From an uncultured Lachnospiraceae bacterium (lineage in GTDB: Bacteria; Bacillota; Clostridia; Lachnospirales; Lachnospiraceae): DNA of 45,457 bases. The notes under the pieces are model-generated. The model did no database searches, was not told the DNA's origin, and saw only the letters and a program-made list of their open reading frames with translations. Below are positions 15,701 to 24,142 of this stretch, one piece after another (positions within the stretch are counted from its first letter, which is position 1; each line of letters begins with the position of its first letter). Both the position numbers and the translations under genes were made by a program. Location of the stretch: positions 1-45,457 of the forward strand of contig CANRIG010000019.1 in assembly GCA_947630595.1 (NCBI GenBank), written 5' to 3'.

Positions 15701-17714
15701 ACTGACGCTCGACGAGACCCGCAAGCTGGGCTGGCTGACCGCGGCGCAGCTGCTGGTTTTCCTGATGCTTCTGCCGCTGCGCATGCTCATCGTGATGGCC
15801 TCCTGCCGGAACTCGGCCTCCATGGCCGGCGATCCCGCGGTGATCACCAAAACGTTCTGCCTGAATACGGGAGCCGGCCATCTGGAAAACACCGTCTTCA
15901 TCCTGATTGCCGGCGTGTTCTGTGCGCTCATCGTGTTTTCCTACCTGCATTCGGCCCGGCAGCTCGATTTTTACCACAGCCTGGCCATACGCCGGAACCG
16001 CCTGTTCGCCGTCAAATACCTCAGCGGTGCGCTGACCTTTGTCACGGCCTACCTGATCAGCCAGCTGCTCACCATGCTCGTCGGCGCCTTTTACCGGGCG
16101 ATGCCGCTGCGCGCCGTTCCGGAGATCGCGCTCGCCAGCGTGCAGGGAATCCTGCAGTTTCTGTGCAGCTACTCCTGGACGCTGCTGGCCGTCATGCTGA
16201 CCGGCAAGATACTGACCTCTGTCTTTGCGGCCGGTGTGCTGGGGTTCTATCTGCCCATGCTGCTTCTGCTGGACGTGTCAATGGTCCAGTCGTTCCGGCC
16301 CACCGCTCTGTCGACCTATTACTTTTTTGACGAAACCGGCTTCCAGATTCTCGGAAACTCCTCTCCCTGGGCCTTCTGCATCACCCAGTCCGAATGGAGC
16401 AGCGCCAAAGGCGTAACCAGATTGTTGCCGAACGCCGGCGGCCTCTGCCAGCTTCTGGCGATTGCGGTCATTCTCACGCTGATCTGCGCCGCGCTCTGCC
16501 ATTTCCGGCGCACGGAAGCGGCCGGTCATGCGCTCGCGTTCTCCTGCACGGAGAGCGTCGTCAAGCTGCTGCTGGCCATCCCCACGACGCTGTTCGCCGC
16601 CACGCTCGCCTACGAGCTGTTCCATGCGCTGCCCGCGGAGCTGGCGTTCCTGCTCTTGTTCGGCGTCCTCAGCTGTGCGGTCATGGAATTCATTTACCGC
16701 TGGGACATCCGTCAGGCGCTGAGCCACAAACGTCACATTCTGATTACTGTTGCCGTCGCCGGAGCTCTGTTCCTGTACTTCCGTTTTGATCTGCCGGGGT
16801 ACAATACCCGTCTCCCGGCCAGGGAGGAAATCGCCTCCATGGCCCTGCGGGATACCTGGCTGGGGAACCATGTCGACGAGCTGCCCGGTCTGAGAGGAAA
16901 GGACAGAAAAGCTCTGGATATGCTCGAGACGGAACATTTTGAGCCTATCTATGAGCTGGCACAGAACGGCATTGCAAACATCGGACTCGACCACTACGCT
17001 TCCGGGGAGCATTACTACGTACAGATCAAATATCACACAAAAAGCGGAAAAGAAATTTACCGCAGCTACACGGTCAATCGGGAGCCGTTTTTTCAGGCGA
17101 TGGATGAGCTCATGCAGGATCCCGCGTTCCTGAAAAACTATTTCCCGATCATGAACTGGGACGCAGCGCTCCTGAAGAATCTGGACGGCAACGTCAACCT
17201 CTTTCAGCCGGAGATTCTGACGCCGTACCTGGATGATGCGGCCGGTGCGGATGCAGGCAGCACAGATGCAGGCGACGCAGATGCCGGCAGCACGGATGCA
17301 GGCGATGCAAATGCCGGCAACACAGACGCGGCCGGTGCAGATACATCCGATACAGACGCAGCCGATGCAACCATCGCCGACGAATACAAAATGGATGCAA
17401 ACGCCGTCATATATGACAGCGCCGCCCCATACGAGGCCTCAGAAACCCACCTGCTGTACAGCACCGATTTCACCATCCCCGCCTCCTGGATTCCCCGCGT
17501 TGTAGAAGCCTACCGCGAAGATCTGGCGGAGGCAAAAGCGGAGGACCTGACCGATTCCTGCGGATACCTGTACTTCCAGAATCGGACGCCCTCCGGGGAA
17601 ACCGGCCCCGAAACAGGTTATCTGGCCAGCTATTATGAAGCGAATTATGAAATCGGAAAAGGCTTTGACCGCACGCTCTCATTGCTGGCGCAAATCTGGT
17701 TATTACAACAGTGA
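15675..17714 (+). CDS. ABC transporter permease with large extracytoplasmic C-terminal domain
   Basis: A 679-residue membrane protein. About ten hydrophobic segments lie in residues 20-375 (for example TAAQLLVFLMLLPLRMLIV and FILIAGVFCALIVFSYLH). A soluble C-terminal part of about 300 residues follows, containing DHYASGEHYYVQIKY and ending at SLLAQIWLLQQ. The layout matches permeases found next to YtrA-type regulators. Residues 526-565 are a tandem 10-residue repeat rich in Asp, Ala, Gly and Thr, absent from a normal permease (separate entry). The start ATG is preceded by GGAGG at a 9-base distance and overlaps the ATPase gene. The substrate is unknown; peptide antibiotics are the usual inference for this operon type. 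Confidence 0.85.
   Translation: MTSKISFTKLTLDETRKLGWLTAAQLLVFLMLLPLRMLIVMASCRNSASMAGDPAVITKTFCLNTGAGHLENTVFILIAGVFCALIVFSYLHSARQLDFYHSLAIRRNRLFAVKYLSGALTFVTAYLISQLLTMLVGAFYRAMPLRAVPEIALASVQGILQFLCSYSWTLLAVMLTGKILTSVFAAGVLGFYLPMLLLLDVSMVQSFRPTALSTYYFFDETGFQILGNSSPWAFCITQSEWSSAKGVTRLLPNAGGLCQLLAIAVILTLICAALCHFRRTEAAGHALAFSCTESVVKLLLAIPTTLFAATLAYELFHALPAELAFLLLFGVLSCAVMEFIYRWDIRQALSHKRHILITVAVAGALFLYFRFDLPGYNTRLPAREEIASMALRDTWLGNHVDELPGLRGKDRKALDMLETEHFEPIYELAQNGIANIGLDHYASGEHYYVQIKYHTKSGKEIYRSYTVNREPFFQAMDELMQDPAFLKNYFPIMNWDAALLKNLDGNVNLFQPEILTPYLDDAAGADAGSTDAGDADAGSTDAGDANAGNTDAAGADTSDTDAADATIADEYKMDANAVIYDSAAPYEASETHLLYSTDFTIPASWIPRVVEAYREDLAEAKAEDLTDSCGYLYFQNRTPSGETGPETGYLASYYEANYEIGKGFDRTLSLLAQIWLLQQ
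17250..17369 (+). repeat. In-frame minisatellite, 30 bp x 4, in the ABC permease gene
   Basis: Units start at 17250, 17280, 17310 and 17340, each reading like GATGCAGGCAGCACAGATGC followed by AGGCGACGCA, with increasing divergence downstream. Each unit codes for ten residues (DAGSTDAGDA type), so copy-number change keeps the frame. Confidence 0.85.
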
Positions 17715-17746
17715 AGCTGGCGCAGCGGAAAAGACTGCCGCAGCAG

Positions 17747-17830
17747 GAAAACTGACATAGTAAAAAACTGACACAATGGAAAACTGATACAATGGAAAAC
17801 TGACACAGTGAAAAACCGACGCCGCAGAAA
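17747..17830 (+). repeat. Degenerate tandem repeat of about 16 bp after the permease gene
   Basis: AAAACTGACACAATGG, AAAACTGATACAATGG and AAAACTGACACAGTGA follow each other at 16 bp, with weaker copies on both sides. It is non-coding; 16 is not a multiple of three, and the region lies between the permease stop and the terminator at 17860. Confidence 0.75.
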
Positions 17831-17859
17831 ACACGGAAAGAAAGGCTGAAAAATAACTT

Positions 17860-17910
17860 AGAAACGCCCCGGGAAATCCAAAAGGAGGGTTTGCCCAGGG
17901 CGTTTCTTTT
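17860..17910 (+). terminator. Strong terminator after the GntR-ABC operon
   Basis: AGAAACGCCC (17860-17869) pairs perfectly with GGGCGTTTCT (17898-17907), followed by TTTT. It separates the rightward operon from the convergent SH3 lipoprotein gene and may serve both directions. Confidence 0.85.
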
Positions 17911-17943
17911 CTACGCAAATTTTATATGCAATTTCTGCGAACC

Positions 17944-18792
17944 TTACTCTGCGAACAGATTCTTGTTCACGTAGCCGGTCTGGCCGTTGTACTCAATCTT
18001 GTACCAGCGGTCGTTGGTGCCGACTGCCTGCACGCTGGTGCCGGAGGAAATGGTGTTCATGATCTCGCCGTCCTGCGCCGGCGTCTGGCGCATGTTTACG
18101 CCTGCCGTCGCCTGCACCGGATACGGCTCTGCAAAGAGCTCGATGCCGTACTCCATGTCCGTGGCGCCGGCGGAAGCTCCGCCGTCTGTGCTCGCGGGCG
18201 TGCTCTCCGGAGCAGCCGCACCGTCCTGCGCCGTCCCGTCGTCCGGCGTGGTCTCGCCGCCCTCATCCGGTGCGGTGCCGTTTGCCAGCTGCTCGCGCTC
18301 CTCCTCGGTCTTCGGCGCTACCTCCTGATCGGAGACAAACTGCTTGGAAACATAGCCGTTGTCCTCATATCCTTCCACGTCGACCACATACCAGTTCGGC
18401 GTCTCGCCTACCACCACGATCGACTCGCCCTGATCGAAGCTGTCGAAAATCTCGCTCGCCTCGTCGGTGCCCGGCTGTGTGCGGACATTGATATCGTCCG
18501 CGGCATATACGGTGCGCAGCGTATCATACTGCGTCTCCTGCGCCTTCTCCTCCTCGGCGGTCAGCACCTTCGGCTCCGTCACGGGCTCGGTCGGCGGCTC
18601 TGTGGGAGGCTCTGTCGGCGGCTCCGTGGGAGGCTCCGTCTCAGTCGGCGCTTCGGTCGGCGCCTCGGTATGCACCTCGGTCGGCGGCTCCGTCTCCGGT
18701 TCTTTTTTCAGGCGGTCACAGCCGGTCGCAGCCAGCGTTACCGAACAAGCTAACAGGAATAAAAATAACAGCTTTCTGTTTCTATTTTTCAT
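17944..18792 (-). CDS. SH3b-domain lipoprotein (second copy)
   Basis: A 282-residue exported lipoprotein: signal peptide with lipobox AATGC (Cys25), then a Thr/Glu/Pro-rich linker with repeated TEPP/TEAP units (residues 30-75). Two SH3b domains follow (INVRTQPGTDEASEIFDSFD near residue 105 and VNMRQTPAQDGEIMNTISSG near residue 235), separated by an acidic, Ala/Gly/Thr-rich spacer. It resembles the lipoprotein at 5219-6760 but lacks that protein's central and C-terminal domains. It is likely anchored in the membrane with SH3 domains reaching the wall. GGAGGG sits 8 bases before the ATG. The Thr-Glu-Pro linker is coded by a slippage-prone CTCCGTNGG-type repeat at about 18590-18690. Confidence 0.87.
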   Translation of the reverse strand: MKNRNRKLLFLFLLACSVTLAATGCDRLKKEPETEPPTEVHTEAPTEAPTETEPPTEPPTEPPTEPPTEPVTEPKVLTAEEEKAQETQYDTLRTVYAADDINVRTQPGTDEASEIFDSFDQGESIVVVGETPNWYVVDVEGYEDNGYVSKQFVSDQEVAPKTEEEREQLANGTAPDEGGETTPDDGTAQDGAAAPESTPASTDGGASAGATDMEYGIELFAEPYPVQATAGVNMRQTPAQDGEIMNTISSGTSVQAVGTNDRWYKIEYNGQTGYVNKNLFAE

Positions 18793-18860
18793 TACCTTTG
18801 CCCTCCAAGTTATTTTTTTACAAAAATTCTCCCTCTTTTTGTATGATTATATATAAATGT

Positions 18861-18889
18861 ATCTTATCATGTAAGTCAGAAAAAAACAA
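18861..18889 (-). promoter_or_regulatory. Promoter of the second SH3 lipoprotein gene
   Basis: On the minus strand TTGTTT (18889-18884), 17-bp spacer, TAAGAT (18866-18861), in the AT-rich gap after nrdD. Confidence 0.55.
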
Positions 18890-18927
18890 GACTTATGACA
18901 AAATATTTAAAATTTTTTAATTTTTTG

Positions 18928-21060
18928 TTACATGGACTTGCGTTCCGCAATTTCCGCCATTTTCGCCGCGTTCAGACGCGTGTCCCCGTGCACGCGGCTG
19001 TACGACAGATAGCCGTTCATGCGGTCGATCTTGGTCAGGTTGCGGGAGCCGCACTTCGGGCACACGTCCATCTCCAGCTCCTGGTGGCCGCAGTCGTCGC
19101 AGTAGGCCAGCGAGAGGTTTACGCCCTCATAATAGCCGAGCGCCATCGCGCGCCGGATCAGGCTCTTGATCGCCTCGATATTGTAATCGATCGGATAGCG
19201 CACGTACTGAATCTTGCCGCCGTTGCAGAGCTCCCAGAATCTCCCCTCAAGGTCCTGCTTCTGAATCGGCGTGATGTCCTCCGTCACATGACAGTGGAAG
19301 CTGTTGCTCACGTACGGGCGGTCGGAGACGTTAGCGACAATGCCATACTTCTTGCGGAACTGCTCGATCTGCAGGCCGCACAGGCTCTCCGCCGGCGTGC
19401 CGTAAATCGCATACAGCCAGCCGTCCTTCTCCTTGAACTCCGTCACCTTATCGTTGATGTGCTTCAGCACCTCCAGCGCGAACTCGCCGTCCGCGGCGAT
19501 GGATTTGCCGTTGTACAGCTCCTGCAGCTCGTTCAGGGCCGTGATGCCGAACGAGGAAGTCATCGGCTTGAGGATGGATTTAATCTTTTCGTGCGGCTGC
19601 AGATGCCCGCCGTAGAAGCCGCCCTCGCAGTAGCCGAGCGGGTTGGTGGAGGCGCGCATCTCGCCCAGGTACTCGTAAGTGCGGATGTGCAGCCTGCGAA
19701 TCATTTCCAGATACTCGTCGAGCACCTCGTAGAAATCGCGGCTCTCCGCCCTCGACTTGGCGAGGATCATCGGCAGGTGCAGGCTGACCGCGCCCACATT
19801 GAAGCGGCCCACAAACACCGGCACGTCGTTTTCGTCCGCCGGTTTCATGCCGCCGCGCTCATACCACGGGCTCAGAAACGCCCGGCAGCCCATGGGGCTG
19901 ATGACCTTGCCGTATTTCTTGTACATGCTGGCGATATAGCCCTCGCCGGTCAGCGACAGCCAGTCCGGATACATGGTCTTTGCCGAGCACTGGATGCCCT
20001 TTTCAAACACGTCCTCGTTCGCTCCGCCGGGGCCGTGCAGCGCCTCGTCGTAGAGGAACACGATCTTCGGGAACAGCACCGGCTTTTTATTTCCGGCCTT
20101 GCCCTGGCCCTCGCGGTGCACCTCGAGCAGCGAGATCGAGATCATCTTTTCAAATTCGGAGGTCCCCAGGCCCAGCGTCACCGTCACAAACGGATAGTCG
20201 CCGCGGGAGGAGCCGACGGTATTGAGCTTGTACTCAATCCCCTGCCAGCCCTGGTCGCAGTCGCGCCGCACCTTGTCCTGCGCGTACTGCAGCGCGCGCT
20301 CCTCGGCGTTCGCCCAGGAGGGATCCGCATATTTCAAAAATTCGGAATAATATTTTTTAAAGCTCTTGTCCGCGTACGGAGCCAGGATTTTGTCCACCTC
20401 CGGCACCGTAAACCCGCCGTACTGCTGCGCCGCCGTGCTCAGGATAATGTCGCCCATCACGTCGAACGCGGTGTCCAGCGTCTTCGGCTCGTTGTACCAG
20501 ACGTTGCCCATCTCGAAGCCGCCCTTGAGCACCGAACCCACGTCGAACAGACAGCAGTTCATGGTGTCGAGGCGCGCGGACTGGTCGTGAATATAAATAT
20601 AGCCGTCCTTGCAGGCCTGCAGCTCGTCGCGCGTCATGAAGAATTTGCGGTACAGCTCCTTGTTCAGCTCGTTGAAAATCAGGCTGCGCTTCGTCGCCAC
20701 CAGAGCGCTGTCGGTGTTGGCGTTGCTCTTGTCGCCGATGTAGCGGATCGACTGGCTCTTGGTGTAGACGTCGTCCATCATATGAATGAAGTCCAGCTTG
20801 TAATTGCGGTAGTCGCGGTAGCTCTTGGCCACGGCCGGATTCACGGCCTCCAGCGCGCCCTCCACGATATTGTGCATCTCCTGGATGGTGATGCCCTCTT
20901 TTTTCAGAGACGCCGCCTTGTCCCGCGCGAAGTCGCAGAGGAACTGCAGCTCCTCGTCCGTAAACTGATACAAAATACGGGCCGCCGATTTATTTACCGC
21001 CACAATAATCTTCTGTACGTTAAAATCCTCATGGGTTCCGTCTTTCTTAATTACATACAT
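18928..21060 (-). CDS. nrdD: Anaerobic (class III) ribonucleoside-triphosphate reductase
   Basis: A 710-residue glycyl-radical enzyme that makes dNTPs from NTPs without oxygen. The N-terminal 90 residues are an ATP-cone regulatory domain (MYVIKKDGTHEDFNVQKIIVAV). The core includes DQSARLDTMNCCLFDVGSVLKGG and NTVGSSRGDYPFVT. Near the C-terminus CDDCGH-(7)-CPKCGS forms the zinc site. The radical Gly is expected in DRMNGYLSYSRVHGD about 30 residues from the end. The start at 21060 is chosen because AAGGAG lies 8 bases upstream; longer frames begin in non-coding leader. No nrdG activase gene is adjacent, although the enzyme needs one. A strong promoter lies at 21144-21172. Confidence 0.95.
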   Translation of the reverse strand: MYVIKKDGTHEDFNVQKIIVAVNKSAARILYQFTDEELQFLCDFARDKAASLKKEGITIQEMHNIVEGALEAVNPAVAKSYRDYRNYKLDFIHMMDDVYTKSQSIRYIGDKSNANTDSALVATKRSLIFNELNKELYRKFFMTRDELQACKDGYIYIHDQSARLDTMNCCLFDVGSVLKGGFEMGNVWYNEPKTLDTAFDVMGDIILSTAAQQYGGFTVPEVDKILAPYADKSFKKYYSEFLKYADPSWANAEERALQYAQDKVRRDCDQGWQGIEYKLNTVGSSRGDYPFVTVTLGLGTSEFEKMISISLLEVHREGQGKAGNKKPVLFPKIVFLYDEALHGPGGANEDVFEKGIQCSAKTMYPDWLSLTGEGYIASMYKKYGKVISPMGCRAFLSPWYERGGMKPADENDVPVFVGRFNVGAVSLHLPMILAKSRAESRDFYEVLDEYLEMIRRLHIRTYEYLGEMRASTNPLGYCEGGFYGGHLQPHEKIKSILKPMTSSFGITALNELQELYNGKSIAADGEFALEVLKHINDKVTEFKEKDGWLYAIYGTPAESLCGLQIEQFRKKYGIVANVSDRPYVSNSFHCHVTEDITPIQKQDLEGRFWELCNGGKIQYVRYPIDYNIEAIKSLIRRAMALGYYEGVNLSLAYCDDCGHQELEMDVCPKCGSRNLTKIDRMNGYLSYSRVHGDTRLNAAKMAEIAERKSM

Positions 21061-21143
21061 CGTTCCTGCTCCTTTTCTCAAAAACCCACATGTAGTGCTC
21101 ATTCACCCGTTTTTCTGCCATGAAAAACCAGATGTTGTTTTTG

Positions 21144-21172
21144 AGTATACTGCAAAAACAGAATCTTGTAAA
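21144..21172 (-). promoter_or_regulatory. Promoter of nrdD
   Basis: On the minus strand TTTACA (21172-21167), 17-bp spacer, TATACT (21149-21144). The leader contains GCACTACATGTGGG (21098-21085), only loosely like an NrdR box, so NrdR control is not established. Confidence 0.7.
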
Positions 21173-21247
21173 GTGGTCAGCGCATACTTTTCGCAGAAAT
21201 CGGACCGCGCATCCCTCCGGACGGGCTCCAGGCCGTATGCAGACTGG

Positions 21248-22552
21248 TCAGCGCGCGGAATCCATGATCGCGGACACGGAAAAGTAGGTGTTGAAATTGT
21301 CGGGATAATTCTCAAACACATATCCCGTCAGCGTCCGCCTGGTCTGCCGCAGGTACGTGCTGTTGACCTCCACATGGTCGCCCTCGGACCACAGGCCGAT
21401 CAGGTAGCGGAAGCCCTGATTGATCAGAAACGCCGCCTTCTCCGTCGAATAATCGACCTCGGAGCCGTAAGGGTACATCAGCGTGTCGCACGCGCCGATG
21501 AGGCTGCCCACCGTATCCTGCCACTTTGTGATGTCGTCGCGCAGCGTATCGTAGGACATGTCGCCCATGTACTGGTAGCTGTAGCCCTGCGAGGCGAAGG
21601 TCCAGCCGTCCTCCCGCAGCCGGTCGGCAATCTGCCGCACCGTTTCCCGGTTGGCCTCATAGTCCGGGCTGCTGCCCTCCTCAATCTGGTAGCCGAAAGC
21701 GCCGCCCGCGCCGGACAATCCGATCACGCCGCGCGCGCCCATGAACGAGAAATCCGGGTGCTCCGCGATAAACTGCTCCAGCGCCGGCACCACGTCGTAC
21801 GCGCCCAGCAGGTCGTGGCCGCCCTCGTCGGTGTAGGCCGCGGCCACCGCGCCGTTCTCATCCAGCGCCAGCCGCGTGGCGACGCCGTCCCCGTTGCGCA
21901 CCGAGCTGTAATTCAGGTTTTCGACGGAGAGCACCAGCGGCTTTTTGCCCGTGGGAATGACCGGGTACTGCTGGCTCAGCGTCACGTCGCCGGCCGACTC
22001 CGTTTCCTGCGCCAGGCTGTGCAGGTCGATCAGGATGTAGCCGCTGTCGTAAAGCACATTGAGGATATTTTCAAATTCCTCCAGTGTGATCATGTTCTGC
22101 TCATAAACGGAGGAATACTCGTCGCCGTCAAAGGCCCGCGCCGTGTCCACGACCAGGTTCGTAAAGCACAGATGTCCCACCGCGCCGTCGTATTCGTACA
22201 TATTGTCCAGCGCCGCCTGGTACGCGGCAATCGCGGTCGCCGCGCGCTCGTCGTCCGCCAGCTCCCCGGAGGACTGCAGCAGGTCAATCGCTTCCTCATA
22301 ATGGTAGGACTGCGCCAGATCCCGCGCCTCGTCCAGCAATCTCCCGCGCTCATTTTCCAGCGTCTCCTCCGACTCCTGCCGCTCCCGCTCCGCCTTCATC
22401 TTCGGCGTCTCCACCGGTTCGTTGTTCTCATATTTTCCAAGCGTCCCGATGCACTCGGCAAGCTGGTAGTTGCGCACGCTTTTCGAGCAGCCGCACAGCG
22501 TCAGCGCCGCCGCGCCCAGCAGAATCAGGATTTGTCTTTGCCTTCTGTTCAT
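21248..22552 (-). CDS. Polysaccharide-deacetylase-like lipoprotein with degenerate active site
   Basis: A 434-residue lipoprotein (lipobox LCGC, Cys22). A helical Glu/Arg-rich segment (residues 50-120) precedes a NodB-fold domain. The fold is recognisable from CFTNLVVDTARAF, MITLEEFENILNVLYDSGYILIDLHSL, KPLVLSVENLNY and the late MYPYGSEVDYS. The catalytic motif TFDDG is replaced by LSVENLNY, and the metal-binding HSxxH is replaced around ASQGYSYQYMGDMSYD, with no His. The protein therefore probably does not deacetylate and may only bind glycan. It is surface-anchored. It lies downstream of gatB after a paired hairpin region and upstream of nrdD, probably as its own unit. Confidence 0.78.
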   Translation of the reverse strand: MNRRQRQILILLGAAALTLCGCSKSVRNYQLAECIGTLGKYENNEPVETPKMKAERERQESEETLENERGRLLDEARDLAQSYHYEEAIDLLQSSGELADDERAATAIAAYQAALDNMYEYDGAVGHLCFTNLVVDTARAFDGDEYSSVYEQNMITLEEFENILNVLYDSGYILIDLHSLAQETESAGDVTLSQQYPVIPTGKKPLVLSVENLNYSSVRNGDGVATRLALDENGAVAAAYTDEGGHDLLGAYDVVPALEQFIAEHPDFSFMGARGVIGLSGAGGAFGYQIEEGSSPDYEANRETVRQIADRLREDGWTFASQGYSYQYMGDMSYDTLRDDITKWQDTVGSLIGACDTLMYPYGSEVDYSTEKAAFLINQGFRYLIGLWSEGDHVEVNSTYLRQTRRTLTGYVFENYPDNFNTYFSVSAIMDSAR

Positions 22553-22603
22553 AGCATTCCCCTGTTTTTCCTATTATTATACTTCTGTGAGAAAGCCCGC
22601 CGC

Positions 22604-22668
22604 CTGTCCTGGGGGCTTGCACAGTATGAGCCATCTTCTGTGCTTATTTTAACAGAGAAGATGGCTCA
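22604..22668 (-). promoter_or_regulatory. Alternative hairpins between gatB and the deacetylase-like gene
   Basis: On the minus strand TGAGCCATCTTCT-CTGT (22668-22652) pairs with ACAGAAGATGGCTCA (22641-22627). The same second arm region can instead form GCACAG/CTGTGC (22643-22638 with 22623-22618). No T run follows. The segment AAGCACAGAA ... GCAAGCCCCC.GACAG is shared with the aspS leader (28480-28508). It could be a terminator for the gat operon or a leader switch for the next gene. Confidence 0.45.
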
Positions 22669-22708
22669 GTACAAGAATACTTTTATTCTTTTGTCGTCCC
22701 TTTTATTT

Positions 22709-24142
22709 CTATTGCAGCAGTTCCTTCAAAAGCCGGTTCACCGCGGCCGGGTTGGCCTTGCCCTTCATCGCCTTCATGGTCTGTCCGACCAGGAAGCCGA
22801 GCGCCTTTTCCTTGCCGTTCCGGTAATCGGCCACGGACTGCGGGTTGGCGGCGATCACGTCCGCGACCACCGTTTTCAGCTCGCCCTCGTCGTTGACGGT
22901 CTTCAGGCCGTGCTCTTCCACGTAGCGCTCCGGGTCGGCGTCCTCGCGGAAAATCTGTTCAAAGACCTCCTTCGCCACCGGCTGGTTCACGGTGCCGGCC
23001 TCCACCATCTCGATCAGCTTCGCCAGATGGGACGGGGAAAACGTCAGCTCGTCCGGCTCGCGGTTTTCCTCTTTCAGAAGCCGCAGCGTCTCGCCCATCA
23101 GCCAGTTGGACACCTTTTTCGGGCGGCCGCACAGCGCCGTGGTCTCCTCGAAAATATCGGCCATGCGCTTGGAGCTCGTGAGAATGCCGGCGTCGTAATC
23201 CGGGATGTCAAACTCCGCCTTATAGCGCGCCAGCTTTTCCGTGCGCAGCTCCGGCTGGCGGTCGCGCACCGCCTGCAGCCACTCGTCGCTGATCTCAACC
23301 GGCACCAGATCCGGATCCGGGAAATAGCGGTAGTCGTGGGCGTCCTCCTTGGAGCGCATGGGGTAGGAATATTCCTTGTTGTCGTCCCAGCGCCTGGTTT
23401 CCTGAATCACCGGCTTCCCCTCCTCCAGCAGCTCGATCTGCCGCGCGCGCTCGCCCTCGATGGCGCGGGCGATAGCCTTGAAGGAGTTGAGGTTTTTCAT
23501 CTCGGTGCGGGTGCCGAGCGCCGTGCTGCCCAGCTCGCGCACGGAGAGGTTGACATCGGCGCGCATCGAGCCCTCCTGCAGCTTGCAGTCGGATGCGCCC
23601 AGATACTGGATGATCAGGCGCAGCTTGTCGAGGTAGGCGATCACTTCCTCAGCGCTGCGCATGTCGGGCTCGGACACAATCTCGATCAGGGGCACGCCGC
23701 TGCGGTTGTAGTCCACGAGGGAGCAGTCCTCCCACTCGTCGTGAATCAGCTTGCCCGCATCCTCCTCCATGTGAATCTCGTGGATGCCGACCACCTTTTT
23801 GCCGGCCGCCGTCTCGATCTCGATGCCGCCGTCGTAGCAGATCGGCAGGTAAAGCTGGGAAATCTGGTAGTTCTGCGGGTTGTCCGGGTAAAAATAGTTT
23901 TTGCGGTCGAATTTGCAGTACTGGTGAATCCGGCAGTTCGTCGCCAGGCCCACCGCCATTGCGTACTCGACCACCTGCTTATTCAGCACCGGCAGCGAGC
24001 CGGGCATTCCCGTGCAGACCGGGCAGGTGTGGGTATTGGGCGCGCCTCCGAAAGCGGTGGAACAGCCGCAGAAAATCTTGGTTTTCGTCGCGAGCTCCAC
24101 ATGGACCTCGAGGCCGATCACTGTCTCATATTGTTTTGACAT
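22709..24142 (-). CDS. gatB: Asp-tRNA(Asn)/Glu-tRNA(Gln) amidotransferase subunit B
   Basis: A 477-residue GatB, the subunit that binds mischarged tRNA and activates it for amidation. The sequence opens YETVIGLEVHVELATKTKIFC, with TCPVCTGMPGSLPVLN, DRKNYFYPDNPQNYQISQ and the DYNRSGVPLIEIVSEPD block, all standard. The C-terminal tRNA-binding YqeY/tail domain (from about residue 330) ends KANPAAVNRLLKELLQ. An in-frame GTG at 24145 is possible, but the ATG at 24142 has GGGGG 7 bases upstream and overlaps the gatA stop (TGATG). Last gene of the aspS-gatCAB operon. Confidence 0.96.
   Translation of the reverse strand: MSKQYETVIGLEVHVELATKTKIFCGCSTAFGGAPNTHTCPVCTGMPGSLPVLNKQVVEYAMAVGLATNCRIHQYCKFDRKNYFYPDNPQNYQISQLYLPICYDGGIEIETAAGKKVVGIHEIHMEEDAGKLIHDEWEDCSLVDYNRSGVPLIEIVSEPDMRSAEEVIAYLDKLRLIIQYLGASDCKLQEGSMRADVNLSVRELGSTALGTRTEMKNLNSFKAIARAIEGERARQIELLEEGKPVIQETRRWDDNKEYSYPMRSKEDAHDYRYFPDPDLVPVEISDEWLQAVRDRQPELRTEKLARYKAEFDIPDYDAGILTSSKRMADIFEETTALCGRPKKVSNWLMGETLRLLKEENREPDELTFSPSHLAKLIEMVEAGTVNQPVAKEVFEQIFREDADPERYVEEHGLKTVNDEGELKTVVADVIAANPQSVADYRNGKEKALGFLVGQTMKAMKGKANPAAVNRLLKELLQ

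Noticed and set aside
17703-17918. Leftward 71-codon frame rich in Phe/Ser/Val after the permease gene
   Set aside because: It is formed by the 16-bp tandem repeats and runs through the terminator; no RBS or homology.
21085-21098. NrdR box in the nrdD leader
   Set aside because: Only a loose match and only one copy; NrdR sites normally occur as a spaced pair near the promoter.
18895-24139. Very long rightward open frames (742 and 1014 codons) opposite nrdD, the deacetylase-like gene and gatB
   Set aside because: They are His/Arg/Val/Leu-rich shadows caused by high GC codon use of clear genes on the minus strand; no motifs, no RBS.
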